Positions 8,218 through 16,253 of a DNA stretch of 45,211 nucleotides are shown here, piece by piece. The stretch comes from Thermocaproicibacter sp036260805 (lineage in GTDB: Bacteria; Bacillota; Clostridia; Oscillospirales; Acutalibacteraceae): assembly GCA_036260805.1 (NCBI GenBank), contig DATALZ010000023.1:1-45211 (forward strand). The letters are read 5' to 3'. Position 1 is the stretch's first letter. Each line of letters opens with the position of its first letter. A model generated the notes under the pieces. It was given only the letters and a program-made list of their open reading frames with translations, searched no databases and was not told where the DNA came from. The position numbers and the translations under genes are program-made.

Positions 8218-8732
8218 ATTTCATGTATTTATTTTATTTCAAAATCTACAGAATCGCAATTTCTTAATTTACGCATATTTCTTTATTTTATGCTGTTTTT
8301 GTTTATATATTTAATTTGTATTAATCAGGCTCACGTTTTCAAACGATTTTAAACTATTACGTTCTTTTTATTTAATATATTCAGAGATCCATAGATTTGT
8401 GCCGAAAGTTCCGCTTAATTTTGAAGGATTTGAGTAGAAAATATGCGCAGTATTAAGTGCAAAATCTTTCTGTACCAATCCTTGGAATTTTTAAATTTGA
8501 TTCAGCTTTTTACAGAAAACCTTCGCAGCATTCTGTATTTATTTTTATGAAATAGGCCTGTACCGCATTCTCTCCGAGCGATAATTCACGGCCCAAGGGA
8601 GCAAAATAACAGCATGATTTCATCTTGCTGCAAAAGGAGTCGCCGCAGCAAATGGGGTATTGAACTCCCGATTCATCATAATAGCCCATATCTCCCGTGT
8701 TTCGCTAAAATATAACAATCCTGTTAGTTTCG
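8218..8732. other. AT-rich intergenic stretch without recognisable gene
   Basis: About 515 bp between the permease leader and the promoter of the peptide-binding lipoprotein. It is AT-rich up to about 8560 and of normal composition after that. A 33-codon open frame from 8612 has no ribosome-binding site or recognisable product. No RNA gene was recognised. Confidence 0.5.
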
Positions 8733-8761
8733 TTGAAATAGCAGGGTAAAGATGTTAGAAT
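8733..8761 (+). promoter_or_regulatory. Sigma-A-like promoter of the oligopeptide-binding lipoprotein gene
   Basis: TTGAAA (8733-8738), a 17-bp spacer and TAGAAT (8756-8761) lie about 45 bp before the start codon. Confidence 0.6.
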
Positions 8762-8805
8762 AATTCAGGAAATCTAAAAATAGTATTCATTCAGGGGGAA
8801 TTCCT

Positions 8806-10425
8806 TTGACGATAAAAAGGGCTGCGGCATTTTTTTTACTCCTTACAATGCTGTTCACGCTGACCGCCTGCAAAGCTCACAAGGCAAAAAACGCTGACAA
8901 AACAATTAATTATAATCTTGCATCCGACCCGCAGACACTGGACCCGCAGATTGCAACTGACACACCATCCATTACCGCTATACAGGCACTGTATGAAGGT
9001 CTTGCCCGTCTTGACGCAAAAGAAAGCGCCATTCCGGGGGTTGCGCAGTCCTGGGAGCATAATGCGGACAGCACACAGTTCACCTTTCATCTCCGTTCCG
9101 ACGCAAAATGGTCAAAGAAAAAGTATGGCTCCGTAACCGCACAGGATTTTGTTTTCGCATTCCGGCGCGCACTTGACCCGACCACCGGTTCTACGACCTG
9201 CTCTCAAATGTTCAGCATTAAAAATGCACGAAAGGTTCACACCGGCCAACTGCCGGTCAGCCAACTTGGAGTTGCCGCAAAGGATTCAAAAACACTTGTA
9301 GTAGATTTGGAGTACTCCAGCCCGGATTTTCCGAAGCTGACGGCGTCCGCGGTTTTCATGCCATGCAACGAAACATTTTTTAATTCTACCTCCGGCCGTT
9401 ACGGACTCGAAACCGAGTATGTGCTTGGGAACGGCCCGTTCTGCATCGATGGCGCATACGGCTGGGTACACGACAAATACCTGAACCTTGCCCGTTCGGA
9501 CAACTACTCGGGTAAAAACGCTCCGCTGCCATCCAGTGTAGATTTCAGCATCGGCAGTAAGACCGTAGATATTTCAGATCCGATCTCCGCGCTGAAAAGT
9601 CAATCCGTAGACGCGGTGCCGATTTCATCCTCGCAGATCGACTCGGCGCAGGCAATCGGGTGCACGCTGGCGTCTTTTCAGGACACTACATGGGGACTCT
9701 GCTTTAACACACAATCACAGGTATTCAAAAACTTGAAGATGCGGAGCGCGTTTATTCAGGCCTTTAACCGAAGCAAAGTGCTGAGCCATATCCCCAAGGG
9801 CTCTTCTGCCGCGGAGAATATTATCCTGCCGGAAACAACGCTCGACGGGCAGAATTATCGGTCCCTCGCAGGCGGCCCATTTTATTTAAAACAAAGTTCA
9901 AACGCTTCGCAGATTCTTGCATCCGGCCTGAGTGAGCTTCACCTCAGCAGTATGGATTCCATTGATGTGTACTGCCCGGACGACGCAAACATAAAATTAA
10001 TGGTAACCGAAATGATCGCCGCATGGAACAAACAGTTCAGCAACTACTTTAATATGCAGCCGCTGAGCAGCAGCGCCCTGCAGAACCGGCTGCAGTCCGG
10101 CAATTACGACGTAATTATCTGCTCCGTAAAACCGGCCGGCGACGGTCCTCTCGCCGTGCTCTCGAAATTTACAAGCAATTCGACCGATAACCCTGCCAAC
10201 TGGAAGGACTCCGCATATGATTCGCTGGTTTCTTCCGCACAGGGGAAGAGCGCAAAGGAAGCTGCGGCAGCTTACACGGCAGCTGAAAAGCGTTTGAACG
10301 AACAGGCGGTGTTTTATCCGCTGTATTACGAAAAAAGCTACTATGCCCTTGCAAAGGGTGTAACCGGCATTATCTTCCACCCGTATCAGGGCGGCGCGGA
10401 CTTTATTAACGCCGGGAAAGAATAG
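8806..10425 (+). CDS. Oligopeptide-type ABC transporter substrate-binding lipoprotein (SBP_bac_5)
   Basis: A 539-residue extracytoplasmic peptide/nickel-type binding protein. The N-terminus (MTIKRAAAFFLLLTMLFTL then TACK) is a lipoprotein signal with the lipidated Cys at about residue 22. The mature start NYNLASDPQTLDPQIATD is the OppA/DppA signature, and a VLGNGPFCIDGAYG-type segment and a C-terminal FYPLYYEKSYY stretch also fit. The start is TTG, chosen because CAGGGGGAA lies at correct spacing. No opp permease or ATPase genes are adjacent, so it is an orphan receptor that must use a distant transporter or act as a sensor. The peptide ligand is unknown. Confidence 0.92.
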   Translation: MTIKRAAAFFLLLTMLFTLTACKAHKAKNADKTINYNLASDPQTLDPQIATDTPSITAIQALYEGLARLDAKESAIPGVAQSWEHNADSTQFTFHLRSDAKWSKKKYGSVTAQDFVFAFRRALDPTTGSTTCSQMFSIKNARKVHTGQLPVSQLGVAAKDSKTLVVDLEYSSPDFPKLTASAVFMPCNETFFNSTSGRYGLETEYVLGNGPFCIDGAYGWVHDKYLNLARSDNYSGKNAPLPSSVDFSIGSKTVDISDPISALKSQSVDAVPISSSQIDSAQAIGCTLASFQDTTWGLCFNTQSQVFKNLKMRSAFIQAFNRSKVLSHIPKGSSAAENIILPETTLDGQNYRSLAGGPFYLKQSSNASQILASGLSELHLSSMDSIDVYCPDDANIKLMVTEMIAAWNKQFSNYFNMQPLSSSALQNRLQSGNYDVIICSVKPAGDGPLAVLSKFTSNSTDNPANWKDSAYDSLVSSAQGKSAKEAAAAYTAAEKRLNEQAVFYPLYYEKSYYALAKGVTGIIFHPYQGGADFINAGKE

Positions 10426-10451
10426 CAGGCGTAAAACTCTATCACTTCATG

Positions 10452-10478
10452 CAGGCACCGAAAGGCGCCTGTTTTTTT
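10452..10478 (+). terminator. Terminator after the oligopeptide-binding gene
   Basis: CAGGCACC (10452-10459), a GAAA tetraloop, GGCGCCTG (10464-10471) and seven T residues form a strong rho-independent terminator with one internal mismatch. Confidence 0.9.
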
Positions 10479-10508
10479 GTGCTCAGAAATTTGAAATTAT
10501 GCCATGAA

Positions 10509-10534
10509 ACAAATTTGCAGATTTTCATAGTATG
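10509..10534 (+). promoter_or_regulatory. Possible late-sporulation (sigma-K-like) promoter
   Basis: CATAGTATG (10526-10534) resembles the sigma-K -10 consensus (CATANNNTA), with an AC dinucleotide 15 bp upstream (10509-10510). It fits the Bacillus subtilis precedent that tgl is transcribed by sigma-K. The match is short and degenerate, so this is tentative. Confidence 0.3.
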
Positions 10535-10602
10535 AACCAAACGGCAGTTTACAACAGATTCGCAAAACCGCTGATCCGGTTTAGGAAAGGATGGCCATCA
10601 AT

Positions 10603-11583
10603 ATGAGCGCGAACCGTCGGGCAGGTACAAATATGCTGGATACGATCCGTAAAAAGCGCGGGAACGCGCCATGTGTGGAATATTTTAAATCACTGCAGGA
10701 TTCCGAATCCCTGCGGTTGGTAAACGATCCGGGGCTTACCTTCGCCTCTTTTTTCGTCCTGATGCCCGTAATTCAGGAGAAACTGCGGGCCGAAAGCCTG
10801 AGCGCGCGTGACCTTACCGCAGCCAACCTCTGCAATACGATTCTCAGCTCAAAGAAAGCGAACGGCAATCTTTACCGCCCTGCCTATAATGAAAACACTC
10901 ATGAAGCGCTGCGGTGGATATTTCTGACCGGAGCCGATGCAGACGGGCTGAGCGAAGATTTTGATCATATTCTGGACATCTCCGCCGGGATTCTGACGAA
11001 AAAGTACCACGACGCGGATATTCTGCCGAGGCTGGTTGAACTGGTCTTTTCCCGCGGACGCAGGGATGCATATCTGCACGACCTAGCGTGGGCGTTCTTC
11101 CAGTCCCATGACCCGACGGCTCTCAAGCTTGCGGCGGAATATCTGCGATCCGGCAACGAAAAAGATGCAAAGCTGGCCCGCAGTCTGCTGCACTTGAATC
11201 TGGATTCAGACAATCCGAGGAGCAGACGCGAACTGTACAACAACTATCTGCACTGGCTGAGTGAGAATAACCCATACCTCTACTTTACAAGCGAGAACTT
11301 CAATGAAACGAATCAGCCCAACGTGTGTTCCGTAGACCTCAGCGCAAAATACCTGTACCGCAAAATTTCCCCCAGGGACCACAAGCCGTCCACTCCCCTT
11401 ACCGAAATGGAGCGAAACTGCCTTGCCTGCTTTCTGAATGCGCCCGACGAAGAAAAAGAATTCCTCGCCCGCTTCTCCCAGAAAGCACGGGCAAAAAATC
11501 CTGAATATTGGAACCGGTGGATCCGGTACCCCCTCGAAAAACAGATTGAGGCAGCGCACAACGGCGGGGAGGGAGAAGTTTGA
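10603..11583 (+). CDS. Unrecognised protein co-transcribed with tgl
   Basis: A soluble, charged and apparently all-helical protein of 326 residues that I do not recognise. It has no signal peptide, membrane helix or metal motif. The middle (about 150-215) reads like helical-repeat sequence. The stop is 46 bp before tgl and there is no terminator between, so a role in the same process (spore coat cross-linking) is plausible but only inferred from position. Start choice is uncertain: AGGAAAGG (10583-10590) abuts the ATG at 10591 and is 12 nt from the ATG at 10603. Confidence 0.8.
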   Translation: MSANRRAGTNMLDTIRKKRGNAPCVEYFKSLQDSESLRLVNDPGLTFASFFVLMPVIQEKLRAESLSARDLTAANLCNTILSSKKANGNLYRPAYNENTHEALRWIFLTGADADGLSEDFDHILDISAGILTKKYHDADILPRLVELVFSRGRRDAYLHDLAWAFFQSHDPTALKLAAEYLRSGNEKDAKLARSLLHLNLDSDNPRSRRELYNNYLHWLSENNPYLYFTSENFNETNQPNVCSVDLSAKYLYRKISPRDHKPSTPLTEMERNCLACFLNAPDEEKEFLARFSQKARAKNPEYWNRWIRYPLEKQIEAAHNGGEGEV

Positions 11584-11629
11584 GAAAGCATTTTTTTCAG
11601 ACCGTATCGGTGAAAGGGTGGTTCTGCTT

Positions 11630-12373
11630 ATGATAACGATTGCCGGAAAAACCGTTCAGTCGGGTGATATCGGCAGCTACCCCGCCGGCAGTCTGGAAGC
11701 CAGCATTCTTTCGGCTATGGCCGCCAGTCAGGCAAAATATTCGTACTCTTCCCCGGAAGAACTAAAGTTTGAACTGCGTCTCCGGGCGGAAACCGTGGCT
11801 TCCGCCAACCAGCTTGTCCGCAGCGGGCTGCACTTTGCCGTGTTCCGTGACTCTGAGTGCAACCCCGACTACTGGGAGCGAACCCCGGACGGAGGATTCC
11901 GCCTGAAGAACGGTGCGGAACCCGCGAAAGCGATTCGCGACATTTACCAGAACGGCTCAAAATATGCGACGGAATGCGCCACCGGAATGATGATCGTCTA
12001 TTACGGCGCGCTGCTCAATCTTTATGGCGAAAAAAAGTTCAACGAAATATTCCCGCAGATTGAACTGATGAACTGGCATAAAATGAACCGGTATCTGCGG
12101 GGAGTGGGGAGCATTGACCGATACCCGGACTATTTCCCCGGCGACCGCAGATATTTTATGAATCCCGACGTTGACCCGCTCGTTCCTCAGTGGCAGGGGG
12201 AAAATGTCGTTGACCTTGGGAATAAGCTCTATTACGGTCACGGCGTAGGAATCCGCCCGGCAAACGAAATTGTGGAATCCCTGAATAAAAACCGCAGCGA
12301 TGGTGCGGACCAGACCGCCTACCTGATGGATGGTGCGGGGCGACCGGACTACAAAAGCCTTGCAAGGCTGTGA
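11630..12373 (+). CDS. tgl: Protein-glutamine gamma-glutamyltransferase (spore coat transglutaminase)
   Basis: Cross-links spore coat proteins through epsilon-(gamma-glutamyl)lysine bonds. The 247-residue length is close to Bacillus subtilis Tgl (245). Shared landmarks are FELRLRAETVASA (compare FELKLRMNIVAAA in B. subtilis), the KAIRDIYQNG segment, the catalytic Cys in ATECATGMMIVYY, the NWHKMN region, and the C-terminal WQGENVVDLGNKLYYGHGVG. The ATG at 11630 follows AAAGGGTGG and matches the family N-terminus; the longer open frame back to 11438 overlaps the preceding gene and is rejected. It supports the view that the organism makes endospores. Confidence 0.94.
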   Translation: MITIAGKTVQSGDIGSYPAGSLEASILSAMAASQAKYSYSSPEELKFELRLRAETVASANQLVRSGLHFAVFRDSECNPDYWERTPDGGFRLKNGAEPAKAIRDIYQNGSKYATECATGMMIVYYGALLNLYGEKKFNEIFPQIELMNWHKMNRYLRGVGSIDRYPDYFPGDRRYFMNPDVDPLVPQWQGENVVDLGNKLYYGHGVGIRPANEIVESLNKNRSDGADQTAYLMDGAGRPDYKSLARL

Positions 12374-12378
12374 AACAG

Positions 12379-12409
12379 CAGGAGCCGCCCCGACAAAGGG
12401 CGGCTCCTG
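12379..12409. terminator. Terminator between tgl and the convergent membrane-protein genes
   Basis: A 12-bp perfect GC-rich stem (12379-12390 with 12398-12409) is followed on the plus strand by TTTGCATTTT. It stands between convergent genes. Confidence 0.85.
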
Positions 12410-12441
12410 TTTGCATTTTGGCTGTATCTCTACCCGAAACT

Positions 12442-13089
12442 TTATAAATTGGGATCTTTTGGTTTCATGAGATCTCCGCCCCAGGTAAAAACATATGCCC
12501 ACTGTGAACCATCGAGTTCTTCGACCCTGTCGGCCCCGTGCATGCTGCTGTTGTACCGCTCCGTATGTTCAAGCATGTCTCTGGCTGTTGAATCCGAGAA
12601 ATAGGCATAATAACGTACAATGGAAAGAGACTCAGACGCAGGAAATTCAATCGCTACGGAATTTCCCTTTTTATAATAATCTACACACCCATAAACAGGG
12701 TTCAGCATCCGTTCCGGAAATTTCAAATAATACCGCCCGTTCATGGTATCTGCGGACGAATTAATCTCCTTTAGCACCTGCTGAACAGCCGAATTATAAG
12801 AAGCTTTGGAAGCATGGAACCTCGCAAGCTCCAACTGCCTGTCGATTGGCAAAAGGGAAAATGCGATTGTAACGGCCACTATGGACCAGCAGGCCAGAAT
12901 GCGCTTATCCAACAGCATCCTGCGGTTTTTCACCATAAAAATGACTGTTAATACCGCTGTCATTGGGACGATCACGAATAAAAGCAAGCGTGAATATGGG
13001 AATAAATAAGAAATGAACAGCTTCAAAGCAACACAAACCACGGCGAGTGCCACTAACCATACTACTAATTTCGATTTTCTTTTAGTCAT
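12442..13089 (-). CDS. Unrecognised three-helix membrane protein
   Basis: 215 residues. Three hydrophobic helices lie near residues 8-28, 32-54 and 62-82, and a soluble C-terminal domain (about 85-215) follows. That domain has aromatic-rich segments such as GRYYLKFPERM, VYGCVDYYKKG and WAYVFTWGGDL. No enzyme motif is visible. The ATG at 13089 has AGAGG 7 nt upstream; the longer GTG start at 13110 lacks a site. It is the last gene of a four-gene minus-strand cluster of small envelope proteins, none of which I can name. Confidence 0.75.
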   Translation of the reverse strand: MTKRKSKLVVWLVALAVVCVALKLFISYLFPYSRLLLFVIVPMTAVLTVIFMVKNRRMLLDKRILACWSIVAVTIAFSLLPIDRQLELARFHASKASYNSAVQQVLKEINSSADTMNGRYYLKFPERMLNPVYGCVDYYKKGNSVAIEFPASESLSIVRYYAYFSDSTARDMLEHTERYNSSMHGADRVEELDGSQWAYVFTWGGDLMKPKDPNL

Positions 13090-13160
13090 GCATTGACCTC
13101 TTTTCACCACTTGATGCTCCCCAAACTATAACCAGTTCTCTGGCAAAGAATAAAAGACTC

Positions 13161-13634
13161 TTACCCAACCGTATGCTCCGAATTTGTTTTACAGTCAGTC
13201 CATTTTGTGACGGCCCAAATTCCGCCGGTTCCTTTCTTAACAGGCTGGTACAGCTCCATCTTCATGACGGGCTTACCTGCTTTTGTGAAGGTAACTGTGG
13301 CATGGTCGCCTGTTACGCTTTTTTCAATCTTATCATACATTTGGCTCAGATTCGTTGTCTTTAAAGTCGAAGCTGCAAAATCCATCGAAACTTCATCGGG
13401 GTTCAGCCACCCGGGTTGGTGCCCGTTATCCACAGAATTCTGGATTTCTTCATATTTTTTCTGCTGCTCTTTGGAAATTGTTTCGCCGCCGGTTTTCGAA
13501 GCCGCTTGGCTGCTTGAAACCGCCACGGGTGCCACTGAGAAAGGCGTCGGCAGCGTGTTGCCGCAGCCTGAAATGAGCCCCGCCGTTAAGATGCAGGCTG
13601 CCAGAAATGACAAAGTCGGAATTGCTTTTTTCAT
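13161..13634 (-). CDS. Small lipoprotein of unknown function
   Basis: 157 residues with a clear lipoprotein signal (MKKAIPTLSFLAACILTAG then LISGCG, lipidated Cys near 24). A Ser/Ala/Thr-rich linker follows, then a small domain of about 90 residues with alternating strands (DHATVTFTKAGKPVMKMEL). GGAGG precedes the ATG. It sits between two membrane-protein genes and is probably co-expressed with them. No family was recognised. Confidence 0.78.
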   Translation of the reverse strand: MKKAIPTLSFLAACILTAGLISGCGNTLPTPFSVAPVAVSSSQAASKTGGETISKEQQKKYEEIQNSVDNGHQPGWLNPDEVSMDFAASTLKTTNLSQMYDKIEKSVTGDHATVTFTKAGKPVMKMELYQPVKKGTGGIWAVTKWTDCKTNSEHTVG

Positions 13635-13660
13635 AGATAACCTCCATCGCGCCGTATTAC

Positions 13661-14191
13661 TTAACCCATCGGTTCTTTTTTGGGCCCGAACGTCAGTTGG
13701 GTACTGTTGATATAAATTCTGCAGGTGAAAAATACCTTTTGAGCCATGACTTCATCATGTCCCGGGTACGCGGCAGGCATACCGAAAACGGTTAAATATT
13801 TCCGGTATGTCGTTGCAGAAAAAGCGGGAAGCTTTTCTGTTTTTTGCATCTCTTCCAGCAACGGTGCGGTTTCCTTCTCCATTTTTGAGAACGCAGCGGC
13901 AGGGTTTCGGAAAATTGGTTCTCCGCGGAAATTCTTCGCCAGCGCATAGGCCTCATCATTTCCAAACACCTTCTGATAAACATCAGTTGTTTGACAAGTC
14001 CCTGTCGGAATCGAGGCAATGGTGAAAAAGTTATCCACATGCAGCGCAAAGATTCCGCATTCAGCCACACTCAGCAAAATGAGAAGCAAAACCGCAGAGA
14101 GTACAATGCGTTTAAACCATTTAACAAAATTTTTCACAACTTGCGGTTCTTCGTCATAACCCTGCATATACATCTCCGGCGTTTGTTTCAA
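13661..14191 (-). CDS. Unrecognised single-helix membrane protein
   Basis: 176 residues starting at a TTG with AAGGAG 8 nt upstream. An acidic N-terminal tail (MYMQGYDEEPQ) is followed by a basic patch, one hydrophobic helix (about residues 28-50) and an extracytoplasmic domain of about 125 residues. That domain has two cysteines (GTCQTT and FTCRIY) that could form a disulfide. It starts 73 bp downstream of the small membrane-protein gene and ends 26 bp before the lipoprotein gene. Function unknown. Confidence 0.72.
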   Translation of the reverse strand: MKQTPEMYMQGYDEEPQVVKNFVKWFKRIVLSAVLLLILLSVAECGIFALHVDNFFTIASIPTGTCQTTDVYQKVFGNDEAYALAKNFRGEPIFRNPAAAFSKMEKETAPLLEEMQKTEKLPAFSATTYRKYLTVFGMPAAYPGHDEVMAQKVFFTCRIYINSTQLTFGPKKEPMG

Positions 14192-14264
14192 CTGCCATTC
14201 TCCTTGTCAAAATATAATTTATGAGAATATTCCGCTCCTCAAGAATTTTCGGATACCTGTTGAA

Positions 14265-14558
14265 TCATGCCTTAATCAGCTTTACTTGAACAAAAAGAAA
14301 AATTATTATCCAATAGATTATCAGCATCGCAATTAGTAAAATGAAATTCTTGCGAATCGTGGCGTTCCCTTTCCATATATGTGACTTTTTGAATTCTCCA
14401 ATGATCTCCGTTACCGCAGTATTATGCAACATTAAAGTCGTAAGCACGGCAAATAAATAAGGAATAAATAAATTAACACTTGCCAGCATGCATCCGACAG
14501 CAAACATAACCGCACCCGCACCGGCGATCACGCATTCCAGAAAAGTGGATTTTTTCAA
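14265..14558 (-). CDS. Small unrecognised membrane protein
   Basis: 97 residues, mostly hydrophobic, with helices near 8-30, 31-47 and 70-92 separated by a charged loop (EFKKSHIWKGNATIRKN). A TTG at 14558 has a strong AAAGGAGA site 7 nt upstream and is preferred over the ATG at 14585, which would place that site inside the gene. It is the first gene of the minus-strand cluster. Function unknown. Confidence 0.65.
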   Translation of the reverse strand: MKKSTFLECVIAGAGAVMFAVGCMLASVNLFIPYLFAVLTTLMLHNTAVTEIIGEFKKSHIWKGNATIRKNFILLIAMLIIYWIIIFLFVQVKLIKA

Positions 14559-14599
14559 AGTGATCTCTCCTTTCAAGATTTTCATCTTTGCTTTGCCTT

Positions 14600-15030
14600 C
14601 GCATAATAATTTTCTTTATATGATCTTTTCTCATTATATCTCTTCCATAAGTGCTGTCAATTTATTCCTTTTTGAAATTTTATATAAAGGCATACGGCCA
14701 CAATTGATTCCTACAGTGCTTTTTACAAAGCCAAAGCAAAACAACAATATGTAAATTGGTTTCCACTTATAACAACAAATTTGGCAGGTACGTTGTAGCA
14801 GCTTGAAGCTTCCTGCCCGTTATGCCGTTTATTTCTCCCCCTTAATTAAGAACTGTTTACCCACCCGTTTTCTTACACTGTTTTTAAAAAATTTATAGTA
14901 TCTTAATATTTCCCGTAGAGATTTTCGTCAAACACCTGTTTTTTTTCGGTTTTTTTGAAAGAAATGCTGTAATAAGAAAGATTTTCCCGCTCGGTTCCTT
15001 TTAAATTTTCGTCCTTCCCCATATTTTCCA
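14600..15030. other. Intergenic stretch without a supported gene
   Basis: Roughly 430 AT-rich bp between the divergent membrane-protein cluster and the D-amino-acid operon. A weak hairpin with arms GGCAGG (14783-14788) and CCTGCC (14812-14817) is present. No ribosome-binding site introduces a credible frame. Confidence 0.5.
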
Positions 15031-15037
15031 TAAGCTG

Positions 15038-15066
15038 TTGACAAAACGGACGCCGCGGACTAAAAT
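15038..15066 (+). promoter_or_regulatory. Near-consensus sigma-A promoter
   Basis: TTGACA (15038-15043), exactly 17 bp, then TAAAAT (15061-15066). Transcription would begin near 15073, only about 75 nt before a strong terminator and about 285 nt before the dat gene. Confidence 0.8.
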
Positions 15067-15072
15067 AAACGC

Positions 15073-15146
15073 AAGTTTCACAAAAACAAAACATCAGTAC
15101 TTTTTGACGATGAGGTCATTTAACGTATGTTAAATGGCCTTTTTTG
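15073..15146 (+). ncRNA. Candidate small RNA or attenuated leader upstream of dat
   Basis: The interval runs from the predicted start of the promoter at 15038-15066 to the end of a terminator T-run, giving a transcript of about 74 nt. The 5' half is A/C-rich and unstructured. It contains an 8-codon frame (15110-15133, MRSFNVC) with no ribosome-binding site that overlaps the terminator arm. It may be a free small RNA, or a premature-termination product of a longer leader for the downstream operon. Confidence 0.5.
15114..15146 (+). terminator. Terminator of the short leader/small RNA
   Basis: An 11-bp stem with one G-U pair (15114-15124 with 15129-15139) and a 4-nt loop is followed by TTTTTTT-type sequence (15140-15145). 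Confidence 0.85.
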
Positions 15147-15211
15147 TTTGAAACTGGTCTTCCTCAATTGCCGCGGCATATGTTTATCTCAAAATCATAT
15201 AAAGATTTCCT

Positions 15212-15239
15212 AAAAGTTAGCCTCCAGAGGCTAACTTTT
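15212..15239. terminator. Second hairpin before dat
   Basis: A perfect 12-bp stem (15212-15223 with 15228-15239) with a CCAG loop starts with AAAA and ends with TTTT, so it could act on either strand. It is the second barrier between the promoter at 15038 and the operon. Confidence 0.55.
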
Positions 15240-15357
15240 CACCGCAAATGAGGGTATTATGGAAGGGGTTTTTAGAAAGTAAAAATATTGTCCGCTTTCC
15301 GGATTATATTTCACCCCATATTTAACAGAAAGACTTAAATTTTGCTGGAGGGCTATT

Positions 15358-16221
15358 ATGAAAAACATTGGTTATTACAACGGAAAAACCGGTCTGATTG
15401 AAGAAATGACAATTCCAATGAACGACCGCGTCGTCTATTTCGGCGACGGAGTTTACGACGCAACCTACTCGATCAATCATGTGATCTACAAAATTGAAGA
15501 CCATCTCGACCGTTTCTACAGAAGCTGCAAGAAGCTGAAAATCCCTTTCAATATGTCCCGTGAAGAACTTGCCAAGACTCTGCAGGATTGCGTTGACAAG
15601 GTTGACGACAAAAAGAGCCTTTTCGTTTACTGGCAGGCAACACGCGGAACCGGCATGCGCAACCACGTTTTCCCCGAAGGTGAAGCGAACCTGCTCATTA
15701 CCATCAGCCCCTGCCCGCTTCGTGCGATCGATAAAAAATACAAATTGATTACCGCAGAGGACACCCGTTTCTACCACTGCGATATTAAAACGTTGAACCT
15801 GATTCCAAGCGTTCTGGCCGCTCAGAAAGCGAAAGAAGCCGGCTGCGACGAAGCTGTGTTCCATCGCGGAGAAGTCGTAACCGAATGCGCCCACAGCAAC
15901 GTTTCCATCTTGAAAGACGGCGTATTCCGCACCGCTCCGCTGAGCAACCTGATTCTTCCCGGCACAGCCAGAAAGCACCTTGTCGCGCTTGCAAAAGAGA
16001 ACGGCATTCCGGTTGACGAAACCGCTTTTACAGTTGATGAGCTCATGGACGCCGATGAAGTCATCGTTCACAGCTCCGGCACGCTCTGCAACGCGGCAAC
16101 CGAAATCGACGGCAAGCCGGTCGGCGGAAAAGCACCTGAGCTTCTCAAAAAGCTGCAGGATGCCGTTGTCAAAGAATTTGAAGACTATACCAAAGCGAAA
16201 TTTGCAGATTACGCAGAATAA
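15358..16221 (+). CDS. dat: D-amino-acid aminotransferase (class IV, PLP-dependent)
   Basis: Transfers amino groups between D-amino acids and 2-oxo acids (D-alanine + 2-oxoglutarate to pyruvate + D-glutamate in the family). It is a fold-type IV enzyme of 287 residues. Landmarks are DRVVYFGDGVYDATY at the N-terminus, QATRGTG, the PLP lysine in CDIKTLNLIPSVLAAQ (Lys144, compare Lys145 in Bacillus Dat), and VVTECAHSNV with the cofactor Glu. The pattern is closer to D-alanine aminotransferase than to IlvE. GGAGGG precedes the ATG. It begins the D-glutamate/5-oxoproline gene run, so making D-glutamate is the likely role; another D-amino donor is possible. Confidence 0.88.
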   Translation: MKNIGYYNGKTGLIEEMTIPMNDRVVYFGDGVYDATYSINHVIYKIEDHLDRFYRSCKKLKIPFNMSREELAKTLQDCVDKVDDKKSLFVYWQATRGTGMRNHVFPEGEANLLITISPCPLRAIDKKYKLITAEDTRFYHCDIKTLNLIPSVLAAQKAKEAGCDEAVFHRGEVVTECAHSNVSILKDGVFRTAPLSNLILPGTARKHLVALAKENGIPVDETAFTVDELMDADEVIVHSSGTLCNAATEIDGKPVGGKAPELLKKLQDAVVKEFEDYTKAKFADYAE

Positions 16222-16253
16222 GACTTCGAATCTATTGTAAGAATGGTGATAGT

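Noticed and set aside
8612..8713. 33-codon open frame in the intergenic stretch upstream of the peptide-binding lipoprotein
   Set aside because: No Shine-Dalgarno site and no recognisable product; it is expected by chance.
14783..14817. GGCAGG/CCTGCC hairpin as a terminator or T-box part
   Set aside because: The stem is only 6 bp, no T-run follows on either strand in the right place, and no T-box sequence is nearby.
14903..15094. 63-codon minus-strand frame
   Set aside because: No ribosome-binding site, and it covers the consensus plus-strand promoter at 15038-15066.
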